A DNA stretch of 64,000 nucleotides from Caldisericia bacterium. Its GTDB lineage: Bacteria; Caldisericota; Caldisericia; JAAYUI01. The stretch spans positions 88,000 to 151,999 of the forward strand of contig JAGOOO010000003.1 of the NCBI GenBank assembly GCA_017992475.1. The letters are read 5' to 3'. Positions 8,870 through 17,754 of the stretch are shown here, piece after piece. Position numbers and translations under genes: made by a program. The number at the start of each line of letters is the position of its first letter. Position 1 is the stretch's first letter. The notes beneath the pieces were generated by a model that had not been told where the DNA came from, ran no database searches, and saw only the letters and a program-made list of their open reading frames with translations.

Positions 8870-11800
8870 CTATTTGACACCCGAAGTGATGGTTATTTTT
8901 TTGGTCTTCTGGTCATAGTCAAGTTTGCACCCGAGGTTTTCGGCAAGGAACCTCATTGGGACAAGCGTCCTTCCACCAGAGATTATTGGCACCACCTTGG
9001 GGTTCTTGGGGTCTATCTGGATCTCTTTTATGTTGACAGTAGCTTTTTCATGACCAATCCTCATTCTGATCGTGTTGCCATTCAATTTAACTGTAACTTC
9101 TTTCCATTTATCATTCCATAGCGTGTCGCCACCCATCGGTTCGGCCACAAATTTCGCAGGCAGGTATGTGATTCCCCCGATTGTCTGAAGCTTTACTCCC
9201 ATGTCCTGCTCCGCTCCATCAGCCTTGAATTTGCTGCTGCCAATCTGGAACTCCAGCTTTTTTGCTGCACCTTCGGAAAAGCAATAGAGATAATTTGGTT
9301 TGTTGACCACGAAGAGATAATCTTTTATCGGCACGACGAAAGATCTGCGGTTGATGTAGGATTTTTTATTGTCACTGCTGCCATCAAAACAGAAATCAAA
9401 GCTTCCTGTTTTTGTATTTGTCAAAGTGTTGAATATTTCGAGGTTACTACTTTCAAAGAAGGAAAAATCCAGGGAAGATGAATTGCTTGCGTAAGCGTAG
9501 TCCCCGGACCTTGCGTAGCAATTCATATAGGATTTGTCTTCCCAGATGCATCTCCCGGTCTCTATGTCAATAAACATGTTTCTACACCTGAGCTTGCCAT
9601 CAGAAAACGGGTTTTCATCATAGTTAAGTGGCAGTGAGTAGAGCTTTTTACCACTGGATGCATCAAAACAGCATAAGCCCTCCCAATCAAGGAAAGTCAT
9701 ATTGGAATGAGCTTGCACATAAACCACATTGTTTTTTATGAAGATATTGCCGATTTTGGTAGATTGAATATCACCAAAAATAGGTCTATTATTTTCGTCT
9801 GCATCAAAAAGCACTTGTTCCCAGAGAATTTTTCCACTTTCTACATTAAAGCATGACAATGTACATAAAATGTCATTTGGAGAACTGTCATGATATCTTC
9901 TGCCCTCCAAGCGGCACAAAAAAGCCTTGTTTGAATCAAATGCCATTTGGGAAGCAATGCCTTCAATATAATCGTAGGTATTAAGATTTTTATAAAGACC
10001 ATAAGGATTGTCCTTATTTCTCTTGTATTTTGTCTGTGCCATCCAGAGCGTCTTGCCTGTTTTGGAATCCAGGCAATACAAGTTCCCAACAAAGACAAAA
10101 ACCTTTCCTTTGTAGCAGTAGATTTCATCAATGATCATTTCTTCATCCATTTTGAAATTTTTTGCTGTCCAGAGCTTTTTGCCTTTCACCTCGTCATATT
10201 TGTGCACCTGTTTTCCATCTGCAACATAAAAAGCACCTTCATGGTCCGGGGTGCCAAGTGTTTTGCATTCCGGTGACTTGATAAATATTGTTTTCTTCAA
10301 ACCATCAAGGCTGTAGTTTTCCAGGGCGCCATTGTTTAATGCAACAACCTTGTCTTTTGTGAGATAGGCATCTGGCCAGGCCGTCACTTTTTTCAAGTTC
10401 TTCTTTGGCCCGCATGCCTCTGGATAAATGAATAGCTGGTTGAGCTCGTTTTCCAGGAAAGAATCTGCGCATGCCGTTTCTGGTTTTTTGTTTTCAACAT
10501 AGCCCCTCAGCTGGAGCCGTTTTTCTGGCCCCGGCCACCTGATTACCAGTTCTCCCCTGAGCGCCTTTCCATTCTCTGGCGATGTGTTTTCCGAAAGGTC
10601 CATTGTCAGCTTGAGTTTTTTCTTTTCGCCGGGCCCAAAGGCGAGCTCGCTTGTTTCTGCCGTCACCGATGGAGTTGTGACCTCAATGGTCATTTTCACC
10701 TGGTTTTTTGAGAGGTTTTCAATTGTCGCCCAAATGTCCTTTTTTGTCCCGGGGGCAACCGTCCTGAAGTCATAAAAGTTTTCATCCAGCAAGAATCCGT
10801 CACCGCTGGAATAGCAATAAATGCTTCCATTGGCTTTTACCACAAAGAGTTTGTCACCAGCACAAGCTATCAGTCCTAATCCAAATCCGTTTGGGGTCCA
10901 AAACCTCCAGTTTGGTATGGAGTCTTCCTGAAAAGAGCCTGATTTTGTGTTGAAACCGAACAAATTCATTGCGCTGAGAAAATAGATTTTGTCTCTGGCA
11001 ATCATTGGGTAACTTGATGTCTCAAATTCCAGTTTTCTTATAATTTTTCCGTTGAAAACATCTACGATATTAACGTGGCAATAAGGACTCCTATCTATAT
11101 CGTAATAATCTTCTGCTCCAGCTTTGTTTAGGAAAAAATCCATACATATTGTGCTAATTGTTACAAAAAATCCATTTGCGGCAAATATTGATGGAGTATC
11201 ATAACATCCCCCATAAGAAATAAACGTTTTCCACAATATCTTGCCAGTTATCCCGTCTATCCCCAAAGTGTTGCCACATATCAAAATACCATTTGTATAA
11301 AAAATGTTCGAATTATAAATATCTAATTTTGATATGTCATTTTCCCAGATCTTTTTTCCAGTCCTGGCATCCAGGCAGGTCAGCAGTGTTTTTCTATCTT
11401 TGTAATCACCATAATAGTAATATGAAAAAAATTTTCCATTGCCAACAGCAAACTCGTTGGTTTTAGTTTCCCACAGCTTTTTTCCATCCCTTGTGTCATA
11501 ACAGCCATTTTTGGAATAGAGCAACCCGTCATACACCATGAAATTGGAGCTATCAGGAACAAAATTGCTCCACAGTGTTTCACCCGTTGCCCCTAAAAGG
11601 CACGTCAATGTGTTTCCTGTTTTAGCGTACAATTTTCCATCGCACCAAACCATATTTTCTGTATAGAATTCCTTCTCCCAGTCAACTTTGCCGCTTGATG
11701 AATCAAAACATCTTAAATAGTGAATCTTTCTTATGATATTGGAAGATTTTTCATCATCGGTAATTTTGTCATAAGTGAACAATTTTCCATCGCCGCACAA

Positions 11801-14800
11801 TACCCCAGTTGGTACTTTGAACCCATAAATATCTTTATTACTTTCCTCATTATTACCTGGTCCATACTTCCACAATAATGTCAATTTATTTAGGTCCAGA
11901 TTGGAGCTTGTGGGTGTCCTTCCGCCTCCGTCGCCATCTTCGTTTGGCCATGATGGCAGGCCGGCGTCTTTGTATGAGATAGCGTTGAGATCTATCGAGC
12001 CATCGTCCCATTTTATTCTTACCGGGACCACCTTTGTTCCCGGGGTGGTATCAACTCTACCAATTGTTGCCTCGACCTGGATCTTTTTTTCTGGTTCCAG
12101 GGAGAATTGGCTAGGTTTGAAAGAGATGCTGCCATCATCTGCCTCTGTCGTGATATTTTTTGTCTTGCCTGTGTAGTTTGTGAGCTCAAACGAGATTTTT
12201 GAGAGTTCTGTTCCAAAATCCAGCGAGGGAGTATTTATTTCAACACTGTCAAAGTCTCTGTAACAATAGGGCGTGTATGTTTTTTGAAAACTGATATCTA
12301 TTAAATCGCCAATAATTATTTTCCCTCCACCAGCGCAAACCGGAATACCAACCATTTCAGAAGAACCGGTCAGGTTTCCGCTTGAAATGTCAAAATAGAG
12401 CATTTTTTTGCCATTGCTCATGACCACGCTGTTGCCCATTATCATGACTGACTCCAGTGTGTTGTCATCAAGTGGTTTTGACCACAGCAGTTTTCCGTTT
12501 GACGCATCCAGGCATGACAGCTGGCCATTTTTTTCTGAAATGACTCTCTTGTTGCCGACGCACAGCAGTTTACCCTCAAAAAGCCACAATTTTTTCCCAG
12601 TGCCTGGATCCGAGCATCTTACAAAAGTTTCTTTTTTGCCAGTCTCTGCTGCATTGCAGATTACCCCTTCGGGCATAATGATTGGATCCCCGCCAAAACT
12701 CCCTGTTTTCCAGATTATTTTTCCTGTATTGATGTTCATGCAATATAACCTGTCGGCACTGTAGTATAAAAGATTAAGGTTTATGGCTACCCCATATTCA
12801 ATTGGTCCAGTCTCTTTTAAGATTATTTTGTCATTGTATGTTTTTTTGCCTGTATTCTGGTCAAAAATATCAATGTATATATTCTGGGTTCCTTTAACAC
12901 TACCACTACGACTTGATTCGATGGCAATTTTCCCATTTTTGGTGCATATAGATTGTGAATCCTGCCTTTTGGTTTGGCTCCAAATGATCTTGAGCGTATA
13001 AGGATCTATACAAAAAATCCAATAGCTTGCATCCAGAAACATTTTGTCGCCATCAAAATAGAATTTTTCTATCTTTTTTCCAAGGTCTCTTTCCAATACT
13101 ATTTTGCCACTTTCTGGGTCTATCACTGATATATTGGTATCCACGAATTTGTAAAAGAATCCGTTCCAGTATGCATCTGGACTCTTATCCCAAAATTTAT
13201 TCGAGTGGATGCTTGGGTTGCCATCCCATATTTTTTTAAGTATCGTTCTTTTTGGAAGCTGGTTTGCAGGCACATATTTTTTGCCTTCAACGTTGCTCCT
13301 GTCGTTTGCGTATGTAAAAGAATCCCCTGCAATTTTACAAAAAGTGAATGGTATTTTTTTAGAGCCATCATTCCAGGAGAGCGCTATCTCCCCATTTGAC
13401 TGGCCGAGTTTTGCCAGGTCCAGGTTTGGGGTGACCGTCAATTTGTAGCTTGATTTTGGGGCAACAGTAAATTTTTCTGATGAGAGCGTAACTGGCCCTG
13501 TTTTTACTGCTGTCATCTCGATGTTTTCATCACCGTTGTTTTTTATTTTGATGTCTTTCGATGAGTTTTTATTGGCTTCCAAAAGCCCAAATCTTATTGC
13601 GAATTTATCAATACTGATTTTGCCTTGAGAAGCAAAAGATAATAATCTTGCATTTTTTGTCAAAACAAACAATCTCCCCATCGACGGAATTACATCAATA
13701 TTAGATTGAACCCCAATCTCTTCTTCATAAAGAATATTACCATCTGTGCATGAGGCAACAATCAGGCTTTTGCCTGCAACAAAAAATAACCTGCCATTTG
13801 ATGAAGTTGGGGAACACAGGATTGCTCCATTGTAATCTTTTTCCCAAATCATATTTCCATTGTTTGCTTGCAAACACTTGATCCCACCATCTTTTGTTGC
13901 CAAGTAAATTTTACCTTCTACTATTACAGGATTTAGGAGTTCCCTGCCCTCTACCGGAAATGAAAATATCTTCTTGCATTTATCAGTGCTCAAGCAATAC
14001 AAATAAGGCTCCCCGTCTTCTTCGTCATGGCCGATAAGATATATTTTCCCTTGGTCTATTATAGGGTAAGTATTTTCGTAAAAGTGGAAATCCATTTCGG
14101 ATCGCCAGATTTGTGATCCCTTAAATTGGTCGATGCAGTGGATAACCGAGGGATCATGGGTACCATAATAAATTTTTCCATCGGATATGGAATGCCAGGT
14201 TATAATTGTTTCATCTGAAGCATGTTCCCAAATTTTTTTACCATTTGCAAAATCGAGACAATAAAAATATCCTTCACTTGATGTGGCATATATCTTGCCA
14301 GAATTGACGAGTGGCGAACCGTTTATTTGATCATATTCCTTATCTGTAGGGGAATAGCTCCACATTTTAGTACCATTTGAATAATCGAAGGAGTGGATTC
14401 CTCCATTGCGTAATGCAATTAATCTTCCCCCAGCTACAATAAATTGCTCCGTTTTATCAGTAGATTTTTCTTCCCAGACCAGAGTTCCATTTTGTGGATT
14501 GATAGCATAGATATATCCTCTGCTTCCTGTTACATCATCATTGTTTACTGCTAGAAATACCATGTTATCAAGCGCAACTGGCGCGATATTTGTGCTTGCG
14601 GATGAGCTGGAATCAGCCTGGTAGGACCAGCCCAGAGAGACCTCGTCGGTCGCAGGTGCGCAGGAATCCGGATAACAGCCTGTTCTTGCCAGATTGCCCC
14701 TTTGGAATCCTGTTCTGCACTCCTCTGATAGTGAATTTCCCGGGAAAACAACAAACTGGATTGAAATTATAAAAGAAAGCAAAAAAGCGAAGAATTTCCT

Positions 14801-14806
14801 GCCCAT
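8870..14806 (-). CDS. giant secreted protein: four PQQ-type beta-propellers, Ig-like linkers, stalk domain
   Basis: A 1978-residue exported protein with a signal peptide at residues 1-28. Approximate order: propeller 1 (60-390), Ig/ASH-like domain 1 (395-490), propeller 2 (525-845), Ig-like 2 (850-950), propeller 3 (975-1340), Ig-like 3 (1345-1440), propeller 4 (1470-1845), copper-amine-oxidase-N-like stalk domain (1855-1978, LVPMRFLAENLGCKLDYD). Blades show the PQQ-repeat pattern GKIYxxSxxGxxYCLDxxNGKKIWE. The Ig-like linkers end in a W-x-D-G-S strand. No PQQ-dehydrogenase active-site residues are evident, so a structural or binding role is more likely than an enzyme. AGGAGGG precedes the ATG. 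The membrane-anchored propeller at 7463-8821 follows in the same transcript. Confidence 0.85.
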   Translation of the reverse strand: MGRKFFAFLLSFIISIQFVVFPGNSLSEECRTGFQRGNLARTGCYPDSCAPATDEVSLGWSYQADSSSSASTNIAPVALDNMVFLAVNNDDVTGSRGYIYAINPQNGTLVWEEKSTDKTEQFIVAGGRLIALRNGGIHSFDYSNGTKMWSYSPTDKEYDQINGSPLVNSGKIYATSSEGYFYCLDFANGKKIWEHASDETIITWHSISDGKIYYGTHDPSVIHCIDQFKGSQIWRSEMDFHFYENTYPIIDQGKIYLIGHDEEDGEPYLYCLSTDKCKKIFSFPVEGRELLNPVIVEGKIYLATKDGGIKCLQANNGNMIWEKDYNGAILCSPTSSNGRLFFVAGKSLIVASCTDGNILYEEEIGVQSNIDVIPSMGRLFVLTKNARLLSFASQGKISIDKFAIRFGLLEANKNSSKDIKIKNNGDENIEMTAVKTGPVTLSSEKFTVAPKSSYKLTVTPNLDLAKLGQSNGEIALSWNDGSKKIPFTFCKIAGDSFTYANDRSNVEGKKYVPANQLPKRTILKKIWDGNPSIHSNKFWDKSPDAYWNGFFYKFVDTNISVIDPESGKIVLERDLGKKIEKFYFDGDKMFLDASYWIFCIDPYTLKIIWSQTKRQDSQSICTKNGKIAIESSRSGSVKGTQNIYIDIFDQNTGKKTYNDKIILKETGPIEYGVAINLNLLYYSADRLYCMNINTGKIIWKTGSFGGDPIIMPEGVICNAAETGKKETFVRCSDPGTGKKLWLFEGKLLCVGNKRVISEKNGQLSCLDASNGKLLWSKPLDDNTLESVMIMGNSVVMSNGKKMLYFDISSGNLTGSSEMVGIPVCAGGGKIIIGDLIDISFQKTYTPYCYRDFDSVEINTPSLDFGTELSKISFELTNYTGKTKNITTEADDGSISFKPSQFSLEPEKKIQVEATIGRVDTTPGTKVVPVRIKWDDGSIDLNAISYKDAGLPSWPNEDGDGGGRTPTSSNLDLNKLTLLWKYGPGNNEESNKDIYGFKVPTGVLCGDGKLFTYDKITDDEKSSNIIRKIHYLRCFDSSSGKVDWEKEFYTENMVWCDGKLYAKTGNTLTCLLGATGETLWSNFVPDSSNFMVYDGLLYSKNGCYDTRDGKKLWETKTNEFAVGNGKFFSYYYYGDYKDRKTLLTCLDARTGKKIWENDISKLDIYNSNIFYTNGILICGNTLGIDGITGKILWKTFISYGGCYDTPSIFAANGFFVTISTICMDFFLNKAGAEDYYDIDRSPYCHVNIVDVFNGKIIRKLEFETSSYPMIARDKIYFLSAMNLFGFNTKSGSFQEDSIPNWRFWTPNGFGLGLIACAGDKLFVVKANGSIYCYSSGDGFLLDENFYDFRTVAPGTKKDIWATIENLSKNQVKMTIEVTTPSVTAETSELAFGPGEKKKLKLTMDLSENTSPENGKALRGELVIRWPGPEKRLQLRGYVENKKPETACADSFLENELNQLFIYPEACGPKKNLKKVTAWPDAYLTKDKVVALNNGALENYSLDGLKKTIFIKSPECKTLGTPDHEGAFYVADGKQVHKYDEVKGKKLWTAKNFKMDEEMIIDEIYCYKGKVFVFVGNLYCLDSKTGKTLWMAQTKYKRNKDNPYGLYKNLNTYDYIEGIASQMAFDSNKAFLCRLEGRRYHDSSPNDILCTLSCFNVESGKILWEQVLFDADENNRPIFGDIQSTKIGNIFIKNNVVYVQAHSNMTFLDWEGLCCFDASSGKKLYSLPLNYDENPFSDGKLRCRNMFIDIETGRCIWEDKSYMNCYARSGDYAYASNSSSLDFSFFESSNLEIFNTLTNTKTGSFDFCFDGSSDNKKSYINRRSFVVPIKDYLFVVNKPNYLYCFSEGAAKKLEFQIGSSKFKADGAEQDMGVKLQTIGGITYLPAKFVAEPMGGDTLWNDKWKEVTVKLNGNTIRMRIGHEKATVNIKEIQIDPKNPKVVPIISGGRTLVPMRFLAENLGCKLDYDQKTKKITITSGVK

Positions 14807-14848
14807 AAAACCCTCCTAGCCCAATTATTTTTTTGTCCTCTATAAGGG

Positions 14849-14877
14849 AGTTTATGAATTATTCACCAAAAATGCAA
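14849..14877 (-). promoter_or_regulatory. promoter for the giant propeller gene
   Basis: On the minus strand, TTGCAT (-35) and TAAACT (-10) are separated by exactly 17 nt, about 40 nt upstream of the start codon at 14806. Confidence 0.55.
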
Positions 14878-14930
14878 ACCTAAAAAATATCTGCGGATAG
14901 ATAGATTTATTTGTTTTTATGACGGGAATG

Positions 14931-15473
14931 CTAGCTTGCCAGCTCGGCCTTGCGGCGTGCCATCCAGGCCTTCCGGATGAGCCTGAGCACCCTTGTGCCG
15001 CCTGTTTGTGTCCCCACAGGCGTAAAGCCCAGCGAGAGGGCAAGAGAGAAGCTTCTGTTGTTCCCAAGCACTACGTATGTGTCTACGTAATAGATTTCTG
15101 ATTCCCTGAACATCTCGTCCAGAACAAGACTACAGGCCTCTTTTCCATAGCCTTTTCCCCACATTGCCTTGTCGCCGATGGATATGACCATCTCGCCCTT
15201 GCGCTCAAAATCAGTTATGTGTGCAGTTACGTCGCCTATGAGCTTCCCGTCCACATCAATGGCCCAGAGAAGATCACCGGAAGATTTTCGGTCAGAAAGC
15301 CATCTGTGGCTGTCTGCAAGTGCGGTTTGGTAAGTGTAACTGGGACGATCAGGCAAACCAAGGCTTTGTCTGATCTCTGGATCAAGCAGCCAGTGTGCCC
15401 TTGTGGTCAAGTCCTGCTCGACCATGGGCCGCAGCATAACAGTTGTTCCACGAAGAACCCTCTTTACGGCCAT
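14931..15473 (-). CDS. GNAT family N-acetyltransferase (RimJ/RimL type)
   Basis: This 180-residue cytoplasmic protein has the RimL-type GNAT layout. It begins LRGTTVMLRPMVEQD, has a central strand WAIDVDGKLIGDV, the acetyl-CoA pyrophosphate loop GDKAMWGKGYGKEA at about residues 97-110, and the late NNRSFSLALSLGF motif. It should transfer an acetyl group to an amine on a protein N-terminus or small molecule; the substrate cannot be told. The length is normal for the family. A weak AAAGGAAAG RBS precedes the ATG, and a strong -35 (TTGACA) lies upstream on the same strand. Confidence 0.85.
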   Translation of the reverse strand: MAVKRVLRGTTVMLRPMVEQDLTTRAHWLLDPEIRQSLGLPDRPSYTYQTALADSHRWLSDRKSSGDLLWAIDVDGKLIGDVTAHITDFERKGEMVISIGDKAMWGKGYGKEACSLVLDEMFRESEIYYVDTYVVLGNNRSFSLALSLGFTPVGTQTGGTRVLRLIRKAWMARRKAELAS

Positions 15474-15512
15474 CGCACTTTCCTTTCTTAGGTTACACTT
15501 CCCCTTTTTTAC

Positions 15513-15540
15513 AAGTTAAGATGATTTATGGGCTTGTCAA
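15513..15540 (-). promoter_or_regulatory. candidate promoter for the GNAT gene
   Basis: A perfect TTGACA (-35) is followed after 16 nt by TAACTT, a poor -10, on the minus strand, about 40 nt before the start codon. Confidence 0.4.
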
Positions 15541-15703
15541 TAGGTTTATTTAACCAAAAATTGAACAAAAATTGTTTATTGTATTATGGATTCGAACCTT
15601 GCAAGACAAAGCTTTCTTTTGACTATAAAAGTAAAATATGAATTTTTTGAGAAAATGCACTTTTATATGTGATTTTCGTGCAAAAAATACACAGCAAAAG
15701 TTC

Positions 15704-15731
15704 TTGACCGGCAGGCTCCATCTGCTAAACT
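15704..15731 (+). promoter_or_regulatory. promoter of the HD/thyX-like operon
   Basis: TTGACC and TAAACT are separated by 16 nt. The predicted transcription start lies about 16 nt before the ATG, leaving room for the AGGAAGG ribosome-binding site. Confidence 0.65.
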
Positions 15732-15753
15732 TCACGTAACAGGAAGGTGTAAA

Positions 15754-16308
15754 ATGCCGACAAGAGAAGACGCGCTCACTTTGGTCAAATCCAAAGTTGA
15801 CAATAAAAATCTTGTGAAACACATGCTTTCAGCCGAAGCCATAATGAAGGCCCTGGCAAAAAAATTTGGTGAAGATGAGGAGTTGTGGGGTTTGGCCGGG
15901 CTTGTCCATGACGTCGATTATGTCCAGACTGAAAAAGACCCCAAAAATCACGCCAAAATAGGCGCCAAATTGCTTTCTGAACTAGGATATCCAAAAGAAG
16001 TTTCCCAAGCCGTAATGGCGCACAACCCGGAGAATGGTTCCAAAATGGAAACCTTGATGGACAAAGCGTTGTATGTTTCAGATCCACTTACCGGCCTGAT
16101 AGTTGCTTGTGCGCTCATTCATCCAGATAAAAAGCTTTCATCCATAGACACGGAATTCGTGCTCAGCAGGTTTAAAGAAAAGCGCTTTGCTGCTGGTGCA
16201 AATAGGGAGCAGATTGCTTCTTGCTGTGGAATTGGCCTTTCCCTTGAAGAGTTTGTGTTGCTAGGGCTTGAGGCAATGAAAGGCATCAGCAAGGAACTGG
16301 GGCTATAG
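15754..16308 (+). CDS. HD-domain hydrolase (HDIG type)
   Basis: This 184-residue protein has the HD phosphohydrolase pattern: KHMLSAEAIM (first metal histidine, His23), then GLVHDVDY with the HD pair at about residues 52-53, and a later MAHNPE histidine at about residue 89. Such domains hydrolyse phosphate esters of nucleotides or second messengers with a bound metal. The substrate is not predictable. The gene is first in an operon; its TAG stop touches the ATG of the ThyX-like gene. That coupling, and the fact that HD enzymes often act on nucleotides, makes a role in nucleotide metabolism reasonable but unproven. Confidence 0.85.
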   Translation: MPTREDALTLVKSKVDNKNLVKHMLSAEAIMKALAKKFGEDEELWGLAGLVHDVDYVQTEKDPKNHAKIGAKLLSELGYPKEVSQAVMAHNPENGSKMETLMDKALYVSDPLTGLIVACALIHPDKKLSSIDTEFVLSRFKEKRFAAGANREQIASCCGIGLSLEEFVLLGLEAMKGISKELGL

Positions 16309-17754
16309 ATGAGCAATGCCACAAGGCTGGTCCTGCTTTCTTTTACACCTGATCCGCAAAGGATTTGTTCCAGCGCGGCCAGGCTTTCCAGCCTTCCGGG
16401 TTCCCCAACAAAAATACTCGACGAGACACCGGAGGGTGGCTACCCGGACTACCTCAGGCGCATACTCTCGATGGGCCACCATTCAGTGATGGAGCATGCC
16501 AATTTTACGGTGGCATTTGAAAATGTATCGGTCTTTGTGGAACAATTTGTAATCGGTTTCAGGCTTTTTTCATTCACTGTCAAATCCAGGCGGTATGTTC
16601 CGCATGACGAGGCTGGATATGTTGTTCCCTATATGGCACCAGAAGGCGGCCCCGATCTTTTTGGCAGTGACGACAAGCCATACATCGGGCCAGAATTCTA
16701 TGGCCCATTGAGCCAGAGATACCTGCATTTTTGCGAAGGGCTTTTCATGGCCTATAAGAGACTCCTCGAACTTGGCATACCGGCAGAGGACTCCAGGTTT
16801 GTGCTCCCATATTCTTTCAAGTCAAATTTCATCGTTACCGGAAATGCGAGATCATGGATACACTTGATCCATTCGGCAAAAAACGGGTTGGGCAAAAACT
16901 ATTCAGAGATACACTGGGTCGGAACGAAACTCCAGGAGATGCTTTCAAAGGTGGCGCCAGCGTTCTTCACAAGGATTGATGACATAGAAAGGCTGAGCTA
17001 CGAGAAAGACCAGAGGCTTGCCCTTGTGTCATCAAAACTTGGCCTTGAAAAGAACTATTCTGAAGAGAAGGTCCAGCTCCTCTGGCATACACCGGACCCG
17101 GACAGGGCGGTTGCAGTTTCTGCGCTAATGGGTGCATCCAGGGCAACGGCCTCACAAATTGAAAAAGCGCTCACAAAAGAAGCCGAAGTTGAGACCATAA
17201 GGGCGGTCTGCGAGAATGGCCATGCAAGGGAACTAGAACAGGCCATCTTCACATTCAGGCTTTCCGGCATGAGCTTGCCGATGCTCACCCACCTGACCCG
17301 CCACAGGATGCAGAACATAATAGTGCCAACCCTTGTCCAGGCAGGAAAATCACCAGAAATTATTTGTCCCTCAACAGTTGGCAACAATCCAGAGGCACTG
17401 GCCGTTTTCAATTCCGCTGTTTCTTCACAAAGATCGTTCTGGGAGGCAATGGAGAGGTTCCAGGTCCCACAGGAAAATAGGGTCTATGCCTATCTTTCCG
17501 GGCAGACCATTGATGTTGTCACGACAATGAATGCTAGGGAACTGCACCACTTCTTCAGCCTCAGGTGCTGCAACAGGGCGCAGTGGGAGATAAGGGACTA
17601 CGCAATAAAGATGCTTGGGGCAATCAAAAAGGTCGCACCAATAATTTTTGAAAAGGCTGGTCCATCGTGCTATCGTTGGGGAGAGTGCAGGGAAGGAAGA
17701 CAGTCCTGCGGCAAAGCCAAGGAAGTTGTCCAGTTTTTCAAGGGGGCAATTTGA
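16309..17754 (+). CDS. tandem ThyX-like protein (FAD-dependent thymidylate synthase family)
   Basis: At 481 residues this is about twice a normal ThyX, and it contains two ThyX-like halves. Half 1 (about 45-230) has GHHSVMEH (residues 56-63) and ends its signature as FRLFSFTVKSRRYV (84-97): the S...KSRRY part is kept but the RHR triad is replaced by GFR. Half 2 (about 290-460) has GHARELEQAIFTF and keeps RHR (331-333) but then reads MQNIIVPT in place of SxNExSxR. The end has a typical NARELHHFFSLR...QWEIRDYA ThyX tail plus a Cys cluster (CYRWGECREGRQSCG) that could bind metal. It may still methylate dUMP if the halves form a composite site; otherwise it is a divergent paralog. Its ATG abuts the HD gene's stop. 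Confidence 0.75.
   Translation: MSNATRLVLLSFTPDPQRICSSAARLSSLPGSPTKILDETPEGGYPDYLRRILSMGHHSVMEHANFTVAFENVSVFVEQFVIGFRLFSFTVKSRRYVPHDEAGYVVPYMAPEGGPDLFGSDDKPYIGPEFYGPLSQRYLHFCEGLFMAYKRLLELGIPAEDSRFVLPYSFKSNFIVTGNARSWIHLIHSAKNGLGKNYSEIHWVGTKLQEMLSKVAPAFFTRIDDIERLSYEKDQRLALVSSKLGLEKNYSEEKVQLLWHTPDPDRAVAVSALMGASRATASQIEKALTKEAEVETIRAVCENGHARELEQAIFTFRLSGMSLPMLTHLTRHRMQNIIVPTLVQAGKSPEIICPSTVGNNPEALAVFNSAVSSQRSFWEAMERFQVPQENRVYAYLSGQTIDVVTTMNARELHHFFSLRCCNRAQWEIRDYAIKMLGAIKKVAPIIFEKAGPSCYRWGECREGRQSCGKAKEVVQFFKGAI

Noticed and set aside
15586..15602. tRNA T-arm-like sequence on the minus strand (GGTTCGAATCC)
   Set aside because: Only three of five T-stem pairs form, and no D-arm, acceptor stem or CCA can be fitted around it.
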